The notes below the pieces were generated by a model. The model had not been told where the DNA came from and searched no databases. It saw only the letters and a list, made by a program, of their open reading frames with translations. Shown here in pieces: positions 41,310 to 52,837 of a stretch of DNA of 64,000 nt. The position numbers were made by a program, and so were the translations under genes. The stretch is from Botryosphaeria dothidea. Its lineage: Eukaryota; Ascomycota; Dothideomycetes; Botryosphaeriales; Botryosphaeriaceae. Location of the stretch: the NCBI GenBank assembly GCA_011503125.2, contig WWBZ02000016.1, positions 5,487,324 through 5,551,323 of the forward strand, in the 5' to 3' direction. Every line of letters begins with the position of its first letter. Position 1 is the stretch's first letter.

Positions 41310-44300
41310 CCCCCCCCTTCTCTAAGCGAGGTCTACTAAGCTTCTTAAAAAATTCGGGCAGCTCGGGCGCGTCCTTATGGTATACGTGGTACTTATAGAT
41401 TTTATTAGGAGCATTCTTATAGTTACCCCAGTGTTGCCATGGGGGATTAGAGTTCTACTCGTCCTAGTTGCCTGTAAAGGTAACCTTATACTACACTCCA
41501 TGCCTTAAGTTTCGGCAGTCCACTACCTCTAGTACTTCCCACTCCTTATAAGTTTCATTCTCGTCCTCATCAAAGATTATGTATACTAGGCCAGGCTCCT
41601 AGACCTAACCCGGGTATGGGTTATCTGGGGCAAGGTGTAGCTTCCAGGGGTGGAATATAGGAAAGATTCCTTTCTCTTGCATGTGAGGAGGTATAGCAAC
41701 TTCGTATGCTTTGCCGTTAATTAACCTAGTAATTTCCTACGGACTAAGGTTCTTTAGTAAGAGAGACTTGCTATTCCGTCCTAGGTTAAAGTCTCGGGCG
41801 TTAATAAATACTTTATCGCCTATACGGAAAGTAGGGTATAGCTGGCGGAATTTATCTACGTGGCGGGCTTATTCTTCTTATATCTAGGCTAGTTATTCTT
41901 AGAGGAAGCTTCTTATAGCATTTGACCTTTTAACTAACCGGTCTGCCCTAATTACTTCTACTTTTCTAGCACCCTAGTAGATTTTTATAGGCTCCAAGCT
42001 AGTACGTAGATGGAATCCGTTATCGGCGAAGAATAGCGATATACTAGTTAATACGCTAATATGCGTGTTAGCTATAAATTTAGCTTTAGGTAGAAAGTCG
42101 ACCTAGTTATCTTACGCGTAGTTAATATATATCCGGAGGTACTTTTTAAGACCTTTAATAGAGCTCTCGCTCTAGCCGTTAGTCTAGGGGTGAAAGGTAG
42201 TTAACATTTTAACCTTTACGTTATATCGTTCCATAATTCTTCTATAGATATAGGAGTCTATAGCGCTGCCTCGGTCGGAGATAATATCTATTAGAAAACC
42301 TCGTACACAAAAGAGGCGGCGGTTTAGAGCCTCTACGGTTTCTTTAGTACCTAGTATTATTATTAGCTCGTAGATCTTTCCTTTAGTTAAACGGTCTATA
42401 ATAACTAGATAGTGTCGGTATCCCTAATTCTTCCTAGTGCATAGCGGTAGTTTTTCTATAAAGTCTAGGGTTACGTAGAGCTACTTCTATTAGGGAATAG
42501 GTAGCGGTTTAAGTAGTCCTTACTTTTGCTCCGAGTATGGCTTATAGCGGCGGTAGTAGTGATAGTTCTTACAGAAACGAGTAACGTCTTCCCTTTATCC
42601 AGCCTACCAGTAGTTTTCTATAAGCTCCCTATACATGGCTTTGGGTCCTAGGTGTCCTACAAGTAGTTTTTCGTAGTAATCCTATAGGAGGCGTAGGCGT
42701 AGTAGTTAGTAGTCTAGGACAACAAGCGCGTCTTTTAGCTATACCTAACTATCTTTTACTAAGAAGTCCTAAATATTTTTCTTATAGCCCTTCCTAATTA
42801 AGTAGCTTAGTACACGTCTATCTCTAGCATTAATACTTCTACGGAGGTCCTGGATTACTCTATCCTCCTCGTAGGCTTCGCTAATAAGTATATCGAGGTC
42901 TTTTTATCTAGCTTCCTGGGTTTCCTGGGCTTCCTAGGTTTCCTAGGCTTCCTAGGTTTCCTAAGTCTAGTTATCTTCCGGCTCTTAAGAGTCTAACTCC
43001 TCCTCCTCTAGGTTGTCAGCAGCAAAGAGGATAGAATTAATAGCGATCTTTATATTAGGTTCTAGGTTTAAGTCCCGAAGTAGTTGTTGGAACCGGTGTT
43101 GCTTCCTTGGGTCGTCAATTCCTTGCGGTAAGTCCTACGTTCTCCTTGTAAGCGAGTCTAGCTTCTCTTCTTATTTGCCTAGCCGGTAGGAGATAATAAA
43201 GTTAAAGGCGGATAGAAATTTAGCCTAGCGGGCTTAGCGGCTGGTCAGCTGCTTAGTTGTTATAAAATACTCTAGGTTCTTATAATCCGTAAGCACCTTA
43301 ATAGGCTTATCTGTAGAAGTGCTTATAAGTTCTAGTTCCCAAGTCTTAAAGGAGCGAATAATGGCAAGTAGCTCTTTGTCGTAGATTATGTAGTTACACT
43401 TAGTTGAGGACATTTTCTTAGAAAAGTATGCAACTAGTTTGAGTACTCCGTCGTGTATCTACGATAGGATACCTATACTAATAAAGTCTAAGGTATCCGT
43501 TTCAACCTATATTTCCTTTTCAGGGTCGAAATATATAAGGATAGGTGCGGAGGTAAATGTAGCTTGCAGTTGGTTAAAGGCGGCTTATTTCTTATTGTCC
43601 CATGTAAACTCCTAGTATCTTATCTTACGTTTTCCATTCCTAGTTGTAAATTATTCTCCTTTTATCATCTTAGTAAAGGGGCGTGCTATATAGGAGAAGT
43701 TCTTAATAAAGCGGCGGTAGAAGTTTGCAAAGCTAAGGAAGGCTTATATATTCTTAACTAACGTCGGTGCCTTCCAGTTAATAATAGTAGAGACTTTTTC
43801 TAGGTCCATTTTAATTCCGTTTATGCTAACAATAAGGCCGAGGTACTTAACTAATCTAATATTAAATTCGTATTTATTAAGGTCGAGTTAGAGACTACGG
43901 TCCTTTAGTCGTTAGAGGACTTTATTAATATTTTTGGCGTGTTTATCCTCCTTTTTACTATAGATAAGAATGTTATCTAGGTACGCTATGCAAAACTTGT
44001 CTAGGTATTCGAGTATAGAATTATTAATATAGCTCTGAAAGGTGCCTAGCGCATTGTAGAGCCTAAAGAGCATAACTAGGTATTCGTACTAACTAAAGCG
44101 AGTGTTGAAAGCGGTAAGGTACTTATAGCCTTCCTTAATTCGGATCCGGTTAAAGGCATAGACAACGTCGAGTTTTATAAAGATCTTAGCCTTACTAAGC
44201 TGGGTAAGGGTTTCATTAATATATAGGATTAGGTATCGGTTCTTCTTAGTAATAGCGTTTAGGGCTCTATAGTTAATATAGACCCTAAGTCCTTCTCCTA

Positions 44301-45270
44301 GCTTTCTAATAACAAGTAGAGATGCGGTATAGTCCGAAGAGCTAGGGCGAATAAACCCTTTTCCGAGATATTCGTTAATATATTTCTTAACCGCTTCGTT
44401 TTCTTATTAAGATATTAGACGGTAGCTTTTTATATAAGGAGGTTTATAGTTAGGTTTAAGCTTAATTTTATAGTCTTCTTTCTAGTAAGGAGGGAGTATA
44501 TTCGCTTCTATCTTATTCTAGAGTTCTTTAATCTAGTAGTATTTCTTCGGTAGCCGGGCAAGGCGTTCTTCTCGTCTATATATTTTCTTTCTATTTATAA
44601 ACTTCTAAAAGTCGTCTTCTCTAGTTATAGCTACGCTAGTATTTATAGTAGGTTCCGTAGGCGTGTAGTAGTATCCTTTATATCTAGGAAGGGATACTAA
44701 GTAGAAGAGTATAGATGTAGAACATAGTTAAATATCTAGTTAGGATTTCTCTATCTTCTATTTAGGTCGGTACCTAATAGTATATTCGGTATAAGGTTTT
44801 ATAGTAAGGTAGCCAGCTTTGAAGCACTAAGGCTTATAAAACTTAACTAACCGCTTATCCTAGTTAATATACGGGTTATAAGTGCGTAACTATCCGTCTC
44901 TAAGGATTAGTAGATAGTCTCCTAGGTTGGCAATATAGTAGAGAAGTTGTTCTTTATAAGAACTAATATTAATGTCGACTAGAGAGGCGTGGGTAATATA
45001 TTAAGAGAATATTCTATCTCCTAAAGTTATAGTAATCCGTTTAACAAGAGGGATCTTTATTATCTTGTATACGCGAATAAAGGAGGCATCGATAAGCTTA
45101 GCTTAGCTTTTATTATCGATAAAAGAACGTATATTACTACTAGCTACTATAGCATATATAATAAGGTAGGTTCCCTTAATTTTACACGCGCGATTGTCTA
45201 CTACGAAGTTTAATATCTTTATCTCTTTCTAACTACGACTAGCTAGCTACTCGCCTAGCTCCTTCTACTT
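41310..45270 (-). pseudogene. Gypsy-2 pol
   Basis: Reverse-strand counterpart of Gypsy-1 pol. The chromodomain is at 41380-41600, integrase at about 42160-42700, RNase H at about 43190-43560, RT at about 43800-44450 and protease at about 45050-45200. The RT active-site box near 43966-43985 reads YLDN instead of YLDD, and many TAG/TAA interrupt it. The Gln/Glu linker (about 42910-42965) has more repeat units than Gypsy-1. It cannot be expressed. Confidence 0.85.
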
Positions 45271-47480
45271 ATATAGTTCTAGAAGGCGACTTACTCCTAG
45301 GACTAGGAGTTTTCCGACTCGCTATTAGAGTCGAGTTCCTTAATACTCTAGATATGCGTAAACCTAGCTCGGTTATTATTAGGATAGTAAGTATTAGATA
45401 TAAAGTAGTCTAAGCCTCTACAGCTACGGCAGCGTTCCTACCTTATTATTACGAGGCGTTTCTCGTCTAATAGCTTTAAGGGTTTTAGCTTAGGCTTATA
45501 TTATAGTCTAACCTAGTCTCTTAGTTTAGTAGTAGTAGGCATACGGCCCTATTAGCTATCTTAGTTTATATTACCGCTTCTAGTCCTACCCTAGCGGCTA
45601 AGGTTACCTTAAGTAGGTTCCTAATTATAGGTAGGCTTAGTGCGATCCCTTTTAGGATTGTTGCTATTATTTATTCTTTTATTAGAACGGATATTTATAG
45701 ACTTAATCTCTTAACGACGATATTCGGCCTTACGAAGAGTTTTAAGTAGCTATTCGAGAGAGGTAAAGGTAAGGATAGCTACTAAGAGGGCTAAGCCAAT
45801 AGAAATACTATCCTATATCTTATCGATCTTCTCTTCTTTAGTTAGATTAGTAAGGAACTAGAGTATATATAGGCGGGCGTAGTAGGAGTCTACCGTATTA
45901 TAAACGTGGCTTATATAGACCCCTTACTTATTTACCTTCGTTAATTTAAAATCTAGATCTAGACTTACCTACTTATAAATTAGGAAGCTAGTATTTTAGT
46001 TCGTTCTTTATATATATAAAGCTCGCCCCTCTACTTTGTAGTTAGTTCTTTAGTCTAGTAATAAGTATTTCTCGCGTACAACTTAGTACGCCTTAAATTA
46101 GACCTTACTTGCCTCCCTCGTCCCTCGTTCCTCGCCCCTCGTCCCTCGCCCCTCGTCTCTCGCACCTCGTACCCTCGCCCTTTAAACTACACCCTTATAC
46201 TTCGGTATTATTTTACCCCTACTACCTTTACCGGCTTCGTTACCTCGTCTCTCCGCCCCCCCCTCCAAGGTCCGTTTATTATATACCGTCTCTTTCTCGC
46301 TTTATCTAGTAAGGATAAGGTTATTAGTAGCTTTTTTCTTTGCGATATCTATTCTATATATCTTTTCTAGCTTTTCTAAGAAATCTAGGGCTATCTAGTA
46401 GCTACTAATATACGGGCGTATTATAGTAGTAATTAAATTAGTAAGGCGAGAGTAGATATAGCGAATTATTAGCTTCTAATTTCCTTTAAAGAAGTCCTCT
46501 TCGACTTTAAGCTTAAAGATTATATTATTCTTAAAGTTAACGAAAGTATAGATATTAGTAGAGATAAGCTTATTAATATCTCCTATAAGTATCTTACGTA
46601 AGCCCTAATAAGGGAGGGTTCGCTATAAGGTAATAGTTTTCTTCCTTAGTTAACGTTCCTAGTTAAGGCTACGAATATTAGTACTAGGAAGGGTACCTTC
46701 GTAATAGTTAGCGATATTCTTAGTTAGAAGGTTATTTTCTTAGATAAGCCGGCTAATCTTATCGTTACTTTCCTTAATAACTCTATTAGATCTAGCGATT
46801 ATCTTCTTATAGGTCTATTTAAGTTTCTTATACTTATTCTAAAGAGAGACGTAGACTATATACTCTTTACTAGTAGTTATTTAAGTAACTTAGAGAACGT
46901 AGTAGAACTTAGTACGCTAGTTTACTATTACTATAGTATACTAGTTATAGAAGGTATGTTCGTTAGGCTAGCGAATAGAGTCGAGTCCGTAGTTACTTAG
47001 TATTCCGGGGTTAATAGTAAGGTTAAGATCCGTGGCTAATAAATATATAAGTTCTTCGGGTTCTAGGTTTCTACGTAAGGTAGTGCGACGTAAGATAGGA
47101 CCGGTAGCTTAACTTTACTAGTCTAAGGCATTAGGAAAGCCCTAAAATAGGATAGTACTACTTATAAACTCGTTAAGGTTCTAGCTAGGTCTCCTAACTA
47201 TATTACTAAATAATTCTTCTTTATTATCGCTTAGGTAAATAGAGATAGTACTAGCGATACTACTAGTACGGCTACGACTATAGCTTACGGGGAATAGGCT
47301 TTATTACGCTATAATCTTCGCTAATTATTCTGGTTTTTTAGAGTAGTTTAACTCGTGTTACGGGTAAAAACTCTAAAGAGATTAGTACGGGGTTAACGAG
47401 GATCTTTATATCTTATTTAAGAAGATAGATTTCCTATAATTATACTATTATTTCTCTAATAGTATAGGTTTCTTTAATAT
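45270..47480 (-). pseudogene. Gypsy-2 gag, interrupted
   Basis: Reverse-strand counterpart of Gypsy-1 gag (14124-15755). The knuckle region is near 45410-45450. It is split by the solo LTR 45896-46283. Heavily RIP-mutated. Confidence 0.8.
45896..46283 (-). repeat. Gypsy-3-family solo LTR 2, TSD TACCG
   Basis: 388 bp, TATTATAAACG to CCGTTTATTATA, with TACCG at 45891-45895 and 46284-46288. It is longer than the 372-bp form because its GGGACGA array has extra units. Orientation is opposite to 40900-41271. It lies in Gypsy-2 gag; joining the flanks restores the gag match to Gypsy-1 near 15138. Confidence 0.88.
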
Positions 47481-47640
47481 TTCTAGGTTACTTATCGTAG
47501 AGTGTCGGTATTATTAAGTTCTAGTTATAGGTTATTAGTGTTATCGGGTTCTAGTTATAAGTTATCGAGTTTAGGTTCTAGTTAATAGTACGGGTATCGG
47601 GTTATCGAGTTTAGGTTCCTTATTAGTAGTATATAGATTA

Positions 47641-47872
47641 TATAAGATAGTAAAGCCGAAATAATAGTATTACTTTTAACTAAAAATCTATATATAAGGA
47701 GAAAGAAAAGAGAGTCTAGAAAGAGAGGGCGAAGGGTAAATATACCTAGTCGCTTAGCGCTGGGCCCGTACCCTAGTACCTAACCGAGTTATTCTTAGTA
47801 AAGCTAGGGCCTCTAGTTACTATTAAGTATCTACCTAGTTACCTAGAGTAGTAGCGCTTAAGGAGCCTAATA
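47641..47872 (-). repeat. Gypsy-2 5' LTR
   Basis: 232 bp, TATAAGATAGT to GAGCCTAATA, strongly RIP-mutated relative to 35886-36117. Confidence 0.88.
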
Positions 47873-50109
47873 ACTAACTAGTCTACCCTAATTACTTCTA
47901 CTTTTCTAGTACCCTAGTAGATTTTTATAGGCTCTAAGCTAGTGCGTAGATAGAATCCGTTATCGGCGAAGAATAGCGATATATTAGTTAATACGCTAAT
48001 ATACGTATTAGCTATAAATTTAGCTTTAGATAGAAAGTCGACCTAGTTATTTTACGCGTAGTTAATATATATCCGGAGGTACTTTTTAAGACCTTTAATA
48101 GAGCTCTCGCTCTAGCCGTTAGTCTAGAGGTAAAAGATAGTTAATATTTTAACCTTTACGTTATATCGTTCTATAATTCTTCTATAGATATAGAAGTCTA
48201 TAGCGCTATCTCGGTCGGAGATAATATCTATTAGAAAACCTCGTATATAAAAGAGGCGGCGGTTTAGAGCCTCTACGGTTTCTTTAGTACCTAGTATTAT
48301 TATTAGCTCGTAGATCTTTTCTTTAGTTAAACGGTCTATAATAACTAGATAGTATCGGTATCTCTAATTCTTCCTAGTATATAGCGGTAGTTTTTCTATA
48401 AAGTCTAGAATTACGTAGAGCTACTTCTATTAGAGAATAGATAGCGATTTAAGTAGTTCTTACTTTTACTCTAAGTATAGCTTATAGCGGCGGTAGTAGT
48501 AATAGTTCTTATAGAAACGAGTAACGTCTTTCCTTTATCTAGCCTACTAGTAGTTTTCTATAAGCTTCCTATATATAGCTTTAGATCCTAGGTATCCTAT
48601 AAGTAGTTTTTCGTAGTAATTCTATAGGAGGCGTAGGCGTAGTAGTTAGTAGTCTAGAATAATAAGCGCGTCTTTTAGCTATATCTAACTATCTTTTATT
48701 AAGAAGTTCTAAATATTTTTCTTATAGCTCTTTCTAATTAAGTGGCTTAGTATACGTCTATCTCTAGTATTAATGCTTCTACGGAGGTTCTAGATTACTC
48801 TATCCTTCTCGTAGGCTTCGCTAATAAGTATATCGAGGTCTTTTTATCTAGCTTCCTAGGTTTCCTAGGCTTCCTAGGTTTCTTAGGTCTAGTTATCTTC
48901 CGGCTCTTAAGAGTCTAACTCTTTCTTCTCTAGGTTATTAGTAGTAAAGAGGATAGAATTAATAGCGATCTTTATATTAGGTTCTAGGTTTAAGTCCCGA
49001 AGTAGTTATTAGAACCGGTATTACTTCCTTAGGTCGTTAATTCCTTACGATAAGTTCTACGTTCTCCTTATAAGCGAGTCTAGCTTCTCTTCTTATTTAC
49101 CTAGCTAGTAGAAGATAATAAAGTTAAAGGCGGATAGAAATTTAGCCTAGCGGGCTTAGCGGCTAGTTAGCTACTTAGTTATTATAAAATACTCTAGGTT
49201 CTTATAATCCGTAAGCACCTTAATAGGCTTATCTATAGAAGTACTTATAAGTTCTAGTTTCTAAGTCTTAAAGGAGCGAATAATAGTAAGTAGCTCTTTA
49301 TTATAGATTATATAGTTATACTTAGTTAAGGATATTTTCTTAGAAAAGTATATAACTAGTTTAAGTACTCCGTCGTGCATCTACGATAGGATACCTATAC
49401 TAACAAAGTCTAAGGCATCCGTTTTAACCTATATTTCCTTTTTAGGGTCGAAATATATAAGAATAGGTACGGAGGTAAATGTAGCTTACAGTTAGTTAAA
49501 GGCGGCTTATTTCTTATTTTTCTATATAAACTCCTAGTATTTTATCTTGCGTTTTCCATTCCTAGTTATAAATTATTCTCCTTTTATTATCTTAGTAAGG
49601 GGGCGTACTATATAGGAGAAGTTCTTAATAAAGCGGCGATAGAAGTTTATAAAGCTAAGAAAGACTTATACACTCTTAACTAACGTCGGTACCTCCTAGT
49701 TAATAATAGTAGAGACTTTTTCTAGGTCTATTTTAATTCCGTTTATACTAATAATAAGGCCGAGGTACTTAACTAATCTAATATTAAATTCGTATTTATT
49801 AAGGTCGAGTTAGAGACTACGGTTCTTTAGTCGTTAGAGGACTTTATTAATATTTTTAGCGTGTTTATCCTTCTTTTTACTATAGATAAGAATGTTATCT
49901 AGGTACGCTATATAAAACTTATCTAGGTATTCGAGTATAGAATTATTAATATAGCTCTAAAAGGTGCCTAGCGTATTATAGAGCCTAAAGAGTATAACTA
50001 GGTATTCGTACTAACTAAAGCGAGTATTAAAAGCGGTAAGGTACTTATAGCCTTCCTTAATTCGGATCCGGTTAAAGATATAGATAACGTCGAGTTTTAT
50101 AAAGATCTT
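47873..50109 (-). mobile_element. Gypsy-2b, truncated internal fragment of the same family
   Basis: This matches Gypsy-2 from 41931 to about 44190 (integrase back to RT) and Gypsy-1 pol from about 19100 to 16860. It has no LTR. The left end abuts the Gypsy-2 5' LTR and the right end breaks off inside RT (GATCTTAGCC) at element X. It is more heavily RIP-mutated than Gypsy-2, and the RT box is again YLDN (near 49910). Confidence 0.85.
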
Positions 50110-50198
50110 AGCCAAACCGAAAAGTATAAATCCACCGTTATAAGGGTGGATTTAGCGCCTATATAAAATTAAGGTTTAGGGTTAGAGTTACGGGTACG

Positions 50199-50351
50199 TG
50201 TTACGACGGACCGACCGTGTTGGGTTTCAGTCGGTGTGTAAGACCATTCGGCCAACCTCCCGTCGACTCTCAGTCGACAAAAGGTTCAGCAATGATCAGC
50301 CTGGTGGCTGATCGTGCCCCAACAACTCTATATACAGGTAGATCCGTAACA
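50199..50351 (-). repeat. Miniature element terminal repeat, left
   Basis: 153 bp, identical to 50652-50804. It includes a GTCGACTCTCAGTCGAC palindrome and CTATATAC near the inner end. Confidence 0.9.
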
Positions 50352-50651
50352 CTACCTCCCCCTTTAAGGCAGATGGCCCAGCTGCCCAGAACTCAGCCGG
50401 CTGTCATCTGGATATAGAGTTACCCCCAACCATCCAGTCATGCACCAGTCAAACAAGACCGGACCTGCAGCGGACTGTGGCTGTGAGCCGGGGGAACGAG
50501 TCACCTGGTTGCTTCGCTCGGACGCGCTTGCTTGCCGCGAGAGTGGGGGGACCAGACCCACTTCTTCTCTCACGCCTGTCAACTGGGTAAACCCTTCCAG
50601 TTGACGCAACCGGGGCTCGAACCTGTCGACCCATGGGCAGGCTGATCATAT

Positions 50652-50804
50652 TGTTACGACGGACCGACCGTGTTGGGTTTCAGTCGGTGTGTAAGACCAT
50701 TCGGCCAACCTCCCGTCGACTCTCAGTCGACAAAAGGTTCAGCAATGATCAGCCTGGTGGCTGATCGTGCCCCAACAACTCTATATACAGGTAGATCCGT
50801 AACA
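50652..50804 (-). repeat. Miniature element terminal repeat, right
   Basis: 153 bp, identical to 50199-50351. It carries CCATTCGGCCA (50697-50707), the complement of a tRNA-type A box. Confidence 0.9.
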
Positions 50805-50877
50805 GTACGGTAGATTTAGATACGGTAGATTTAGAAAAAAGAAGTCGGATTCGTATAAGATCGAGATTATAATAAAC

Positions 50878-51254
50878 GGACCTTAGAGAGGGGGCGGAGA
50901 GACGAGGTAACGAAGCCGGTAAAGGTAGTAGGGGTAAAATAATGCCGAAGTATAAGGGTGTAGTTTAAAGGGCGAGGGTACGAAGTGCGAGAGATAAGGG
51001 GCGAGGGACGAGGGGCGAGGGACGAGGGACGAGGGAGGTAAGTAAGGTCTAATTTAAGGCGTACTAAGTTATACGCGAGGAATACTTATTACTAGACTAA
51101 AGAACTAACTATAAAGTAGAGGGGCGAGCTTTATATATATAAAGAACGAACTAAAATACTAGCTTCCTAATTTATAAGTAGGTAAGTCTAGATCTAGATT
51201 TTAAATTAACGAAGGTAAATAAGTAAGGGGTCTATATAAGCCACGTTTATAATA
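50878..51254 (+). repeat. Gypsy-3-family solo LTR 3, TSD GAGAT
   Basis: 377 bp, TATAATAAACGG to CGTTTATAATA, with GAGAT at 50873-50877 and 51255-51259. Inserted exactly at the end of element X LTR copy A. RIP-mutated. Confidence 0.87.
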
Positions 51255-51259
51255 GAGAT

Positions 51260-51823
51260 ATATTATAGAGCGCGGTCGGGTAATTAGATTTTTCGCGTAC
51301 GATACGTCCGTCCGATCGCGCGTTTAAGCGTAATTTACTAGTTAGAATAAGTTAAGGTTAGATTTAATAGGGTAAAAGTAGCCCGAGCGGAGCGGTAGTA
51401 GACGGGTAGGGTCGCCGGGTAGGTAGAGGGCGAGCGAACGTATAACCGGCCGTAGCGCGCGAGATCGTAGAAAAGCCGGGACGAGTTAGATAGTTTAGTA
51501 GCGATAAGAGGCGGGTAGTTAGATAGGAAGAATACGCCGGTTAGAGGAAAATAAGACGTATTTTTTATATTAGAGTATTAAAGTAGCGAGTAGCGAATAG
51601 ATAGCGAATAGTAAATAGTAGATAGCGGATAATAAGCGTAAGTTATTATAGCCGCCCGAGTAGCCGAGTATTTTTATTATTTAGGCGAGTATCGGGTCGC
51701 GGTATATAAAGAATACCGGTACGCCGTATAGCCGGATTAGGTATAGAGATATTTATAGAGTAGATATTACGGTATTAGTGGTAAGAACGCGGAGGCGATC
51801 GCGGACGAGGTTAGATAGTTTTC
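51260..51823 (+). mobile_element. Element X, internal 5' region, copy 1
   Basis: GAGCGCGGTCGGG followed by about 550 bases, repeated with RIP differences at 52012-52600. No intact frame; the strong C/G retention outside CpA suggests a once GC-rich coding or leader region. It breaks off at GATAGTTTT where LTR copy B begins. Confidence 0.6.
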
Positions 51824-52011
51824 TAACCGAAAAAGTTAAGTTTATCCTAACCGAAAAAGTTAAGTCTACTCTAATCGAAAAAGTTAAGTCTACTTTTATA
51901 AGGGTAGACTTAGAGCCTATATAAATTAAGGTTTAGAATTAGAATTACGGGTACGGTAGACTTAGATACGGTAGACTTAGAAAAAAAAATCGGATTCGCG
52001 TTAAACTAAGA
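51824..52011 (+). repeat. Element X, LTR copy B
   Basis: Related to copy A: the palindrome AAGTCTAC...GGTAGACTT, CCTATATAAATT, and repeated GGTAGACTTAG. Its start has three tandem units of TAACCGAAAAAGTTAAG, which copy A has once. Confidence 0.6.
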
Positions 52012-52837
52012 TATATTATAGAGCGCGGTCGGGCGATAAGAATTTTTACGTGTAATATATCCGTCTAATCGCGCGTTCGAGTATAGTTTAGTAGTTAGGG
52101 TAAGTTAGGGTTAGATTTAATAGAGTAAAAGTAGCCCGAGTGGAGCGGTAGTAGACGGGTAGGATCGCCGGGTAGGTAGAGGGCGAGCGAACGTATAACC
52201 GGTAGTAGCACGAGAGACCGTAGCGAAGCGGGACGAGTTAGATAGTTTAGCGGCGATAAGGGGCGGGTAGTTAGATAGAAAGAATAAGCCGGTTAGGGGA
52301 AAAAAAATAAGACGTATTTTTTATATTAGAGTATTAAAGAGTAGCGAGTAGCGAATAGTAAGTAATAAATAGTAGATAATAAGCGTAAATTATTATAGCC
52401 GCCCGAGTAGCCGAGTATTTTTATTATTTAGATAAGTATCGGGTCGCGGTATATAGAGAATACCGGTACGCGGTATAGCCGGATTAGGTATAGGAGTATT
52501 TATAAAGTAGATATTACGGTATCGGCGGTAAGAACGCGAAGGCGATCGCGGACGAGGTTAGATAGTTCCCCGGATTAATTAGGTTCTCTAAGGAGTTCGA
52601 GGTGCCCGTAGGCGTCGATAGGCCGATCCCGGAGCTACCGGTATACGCGGACGGGTTAGTATACGAGTTATAGCCCGATAGATATAGATATATTTACCGG
52701 AACGAGAAGGTAATAAAGAAGTATTAGCGCGTTAAGTACTAGTAGTCGGTAGGTAGTAGTAGAAAGGGGGGCGGATCGGGTAAGAGTAAGAAGTAGCGGA
52801 TTAAGAGGCGGTTTTAAGAAGTAGCGAGGCGGGTATA
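52012..52837 (+). mobile_element. Element X, internal region, copy 2
   Basis: It continues beyond the point where copy 1 stops (GAGTTCGAGGTGCCCGTAGG near 52587). It is interrupted by solo LTR 4, continues at 53232-53364, is split by Gypsy-3, and resumes at 59119. No domain recognised. Confidence 0.55.

Larger units (their letters stand above)
40698..47872 (-). mobile_element. Gypsy-2, same family as Gypsy-1, with two solo LTRs inside
   Basis: This is the reverse complement of the Gypsy-1 plan. The 3' LTR is at the left (40698-41306, split by a solo LTR), then pol (about 41310-45270), gag (about 45270-47480) and the 5' LTR (47641-47872, 232 bp). Without the inserts it is about 6.4 kb, as Gypsy-1. 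The flanks CCTCT (left) and ACTAA (right) do not match, so one end has been rearranged. Confidence 0.9.
50199..50804 (-). mobile_element. Terminal-repeat miniature retrotransposon (TRIM-like), intact, no RIP
   Basis: 606 bp. Direct terminal repeats of 153 bp (50199-50351 and 50652-50804) are identical by eye, with ends TGTTACG and CGTAACA. The 300-bp interior has no coding capacity, and GTACG target copies lie at 50194-50198 and 50805-50809. It contains abundant CpA/TpG while its neighbours do not, so it arrived after RIP last acted here. It sits in the element X LTR. The strand is set by polymerase III-like A and B boxes on the minus strand and is tentative. Confidence 0.85.
50110..50872 (+). 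repeat. Element X, LTR copy A (interrupted by the miniature element)
   Basis: AACCGAAAAGTATAAATC (50112 on), then a palindrome AAATCCACC...GGTGGATTT (50129-50154), a CCTATATAAA box (50158-50167) and, after the miniature element, a repeated GGTAGATTTAG and AAGTCGGATTCG. A second copy is at 51824-52011. It looks like an LTR with a TATA box; the family is unrecognised. Confidence 0.6.

Noticed and set aside
50184..50193. Telomere-like TTAGGGTTAG inside element X (also near 52110)
   Set aside because: Only one and a half units within LTR or leader sequence, present as part of the element. Not an interstitial telomere array.
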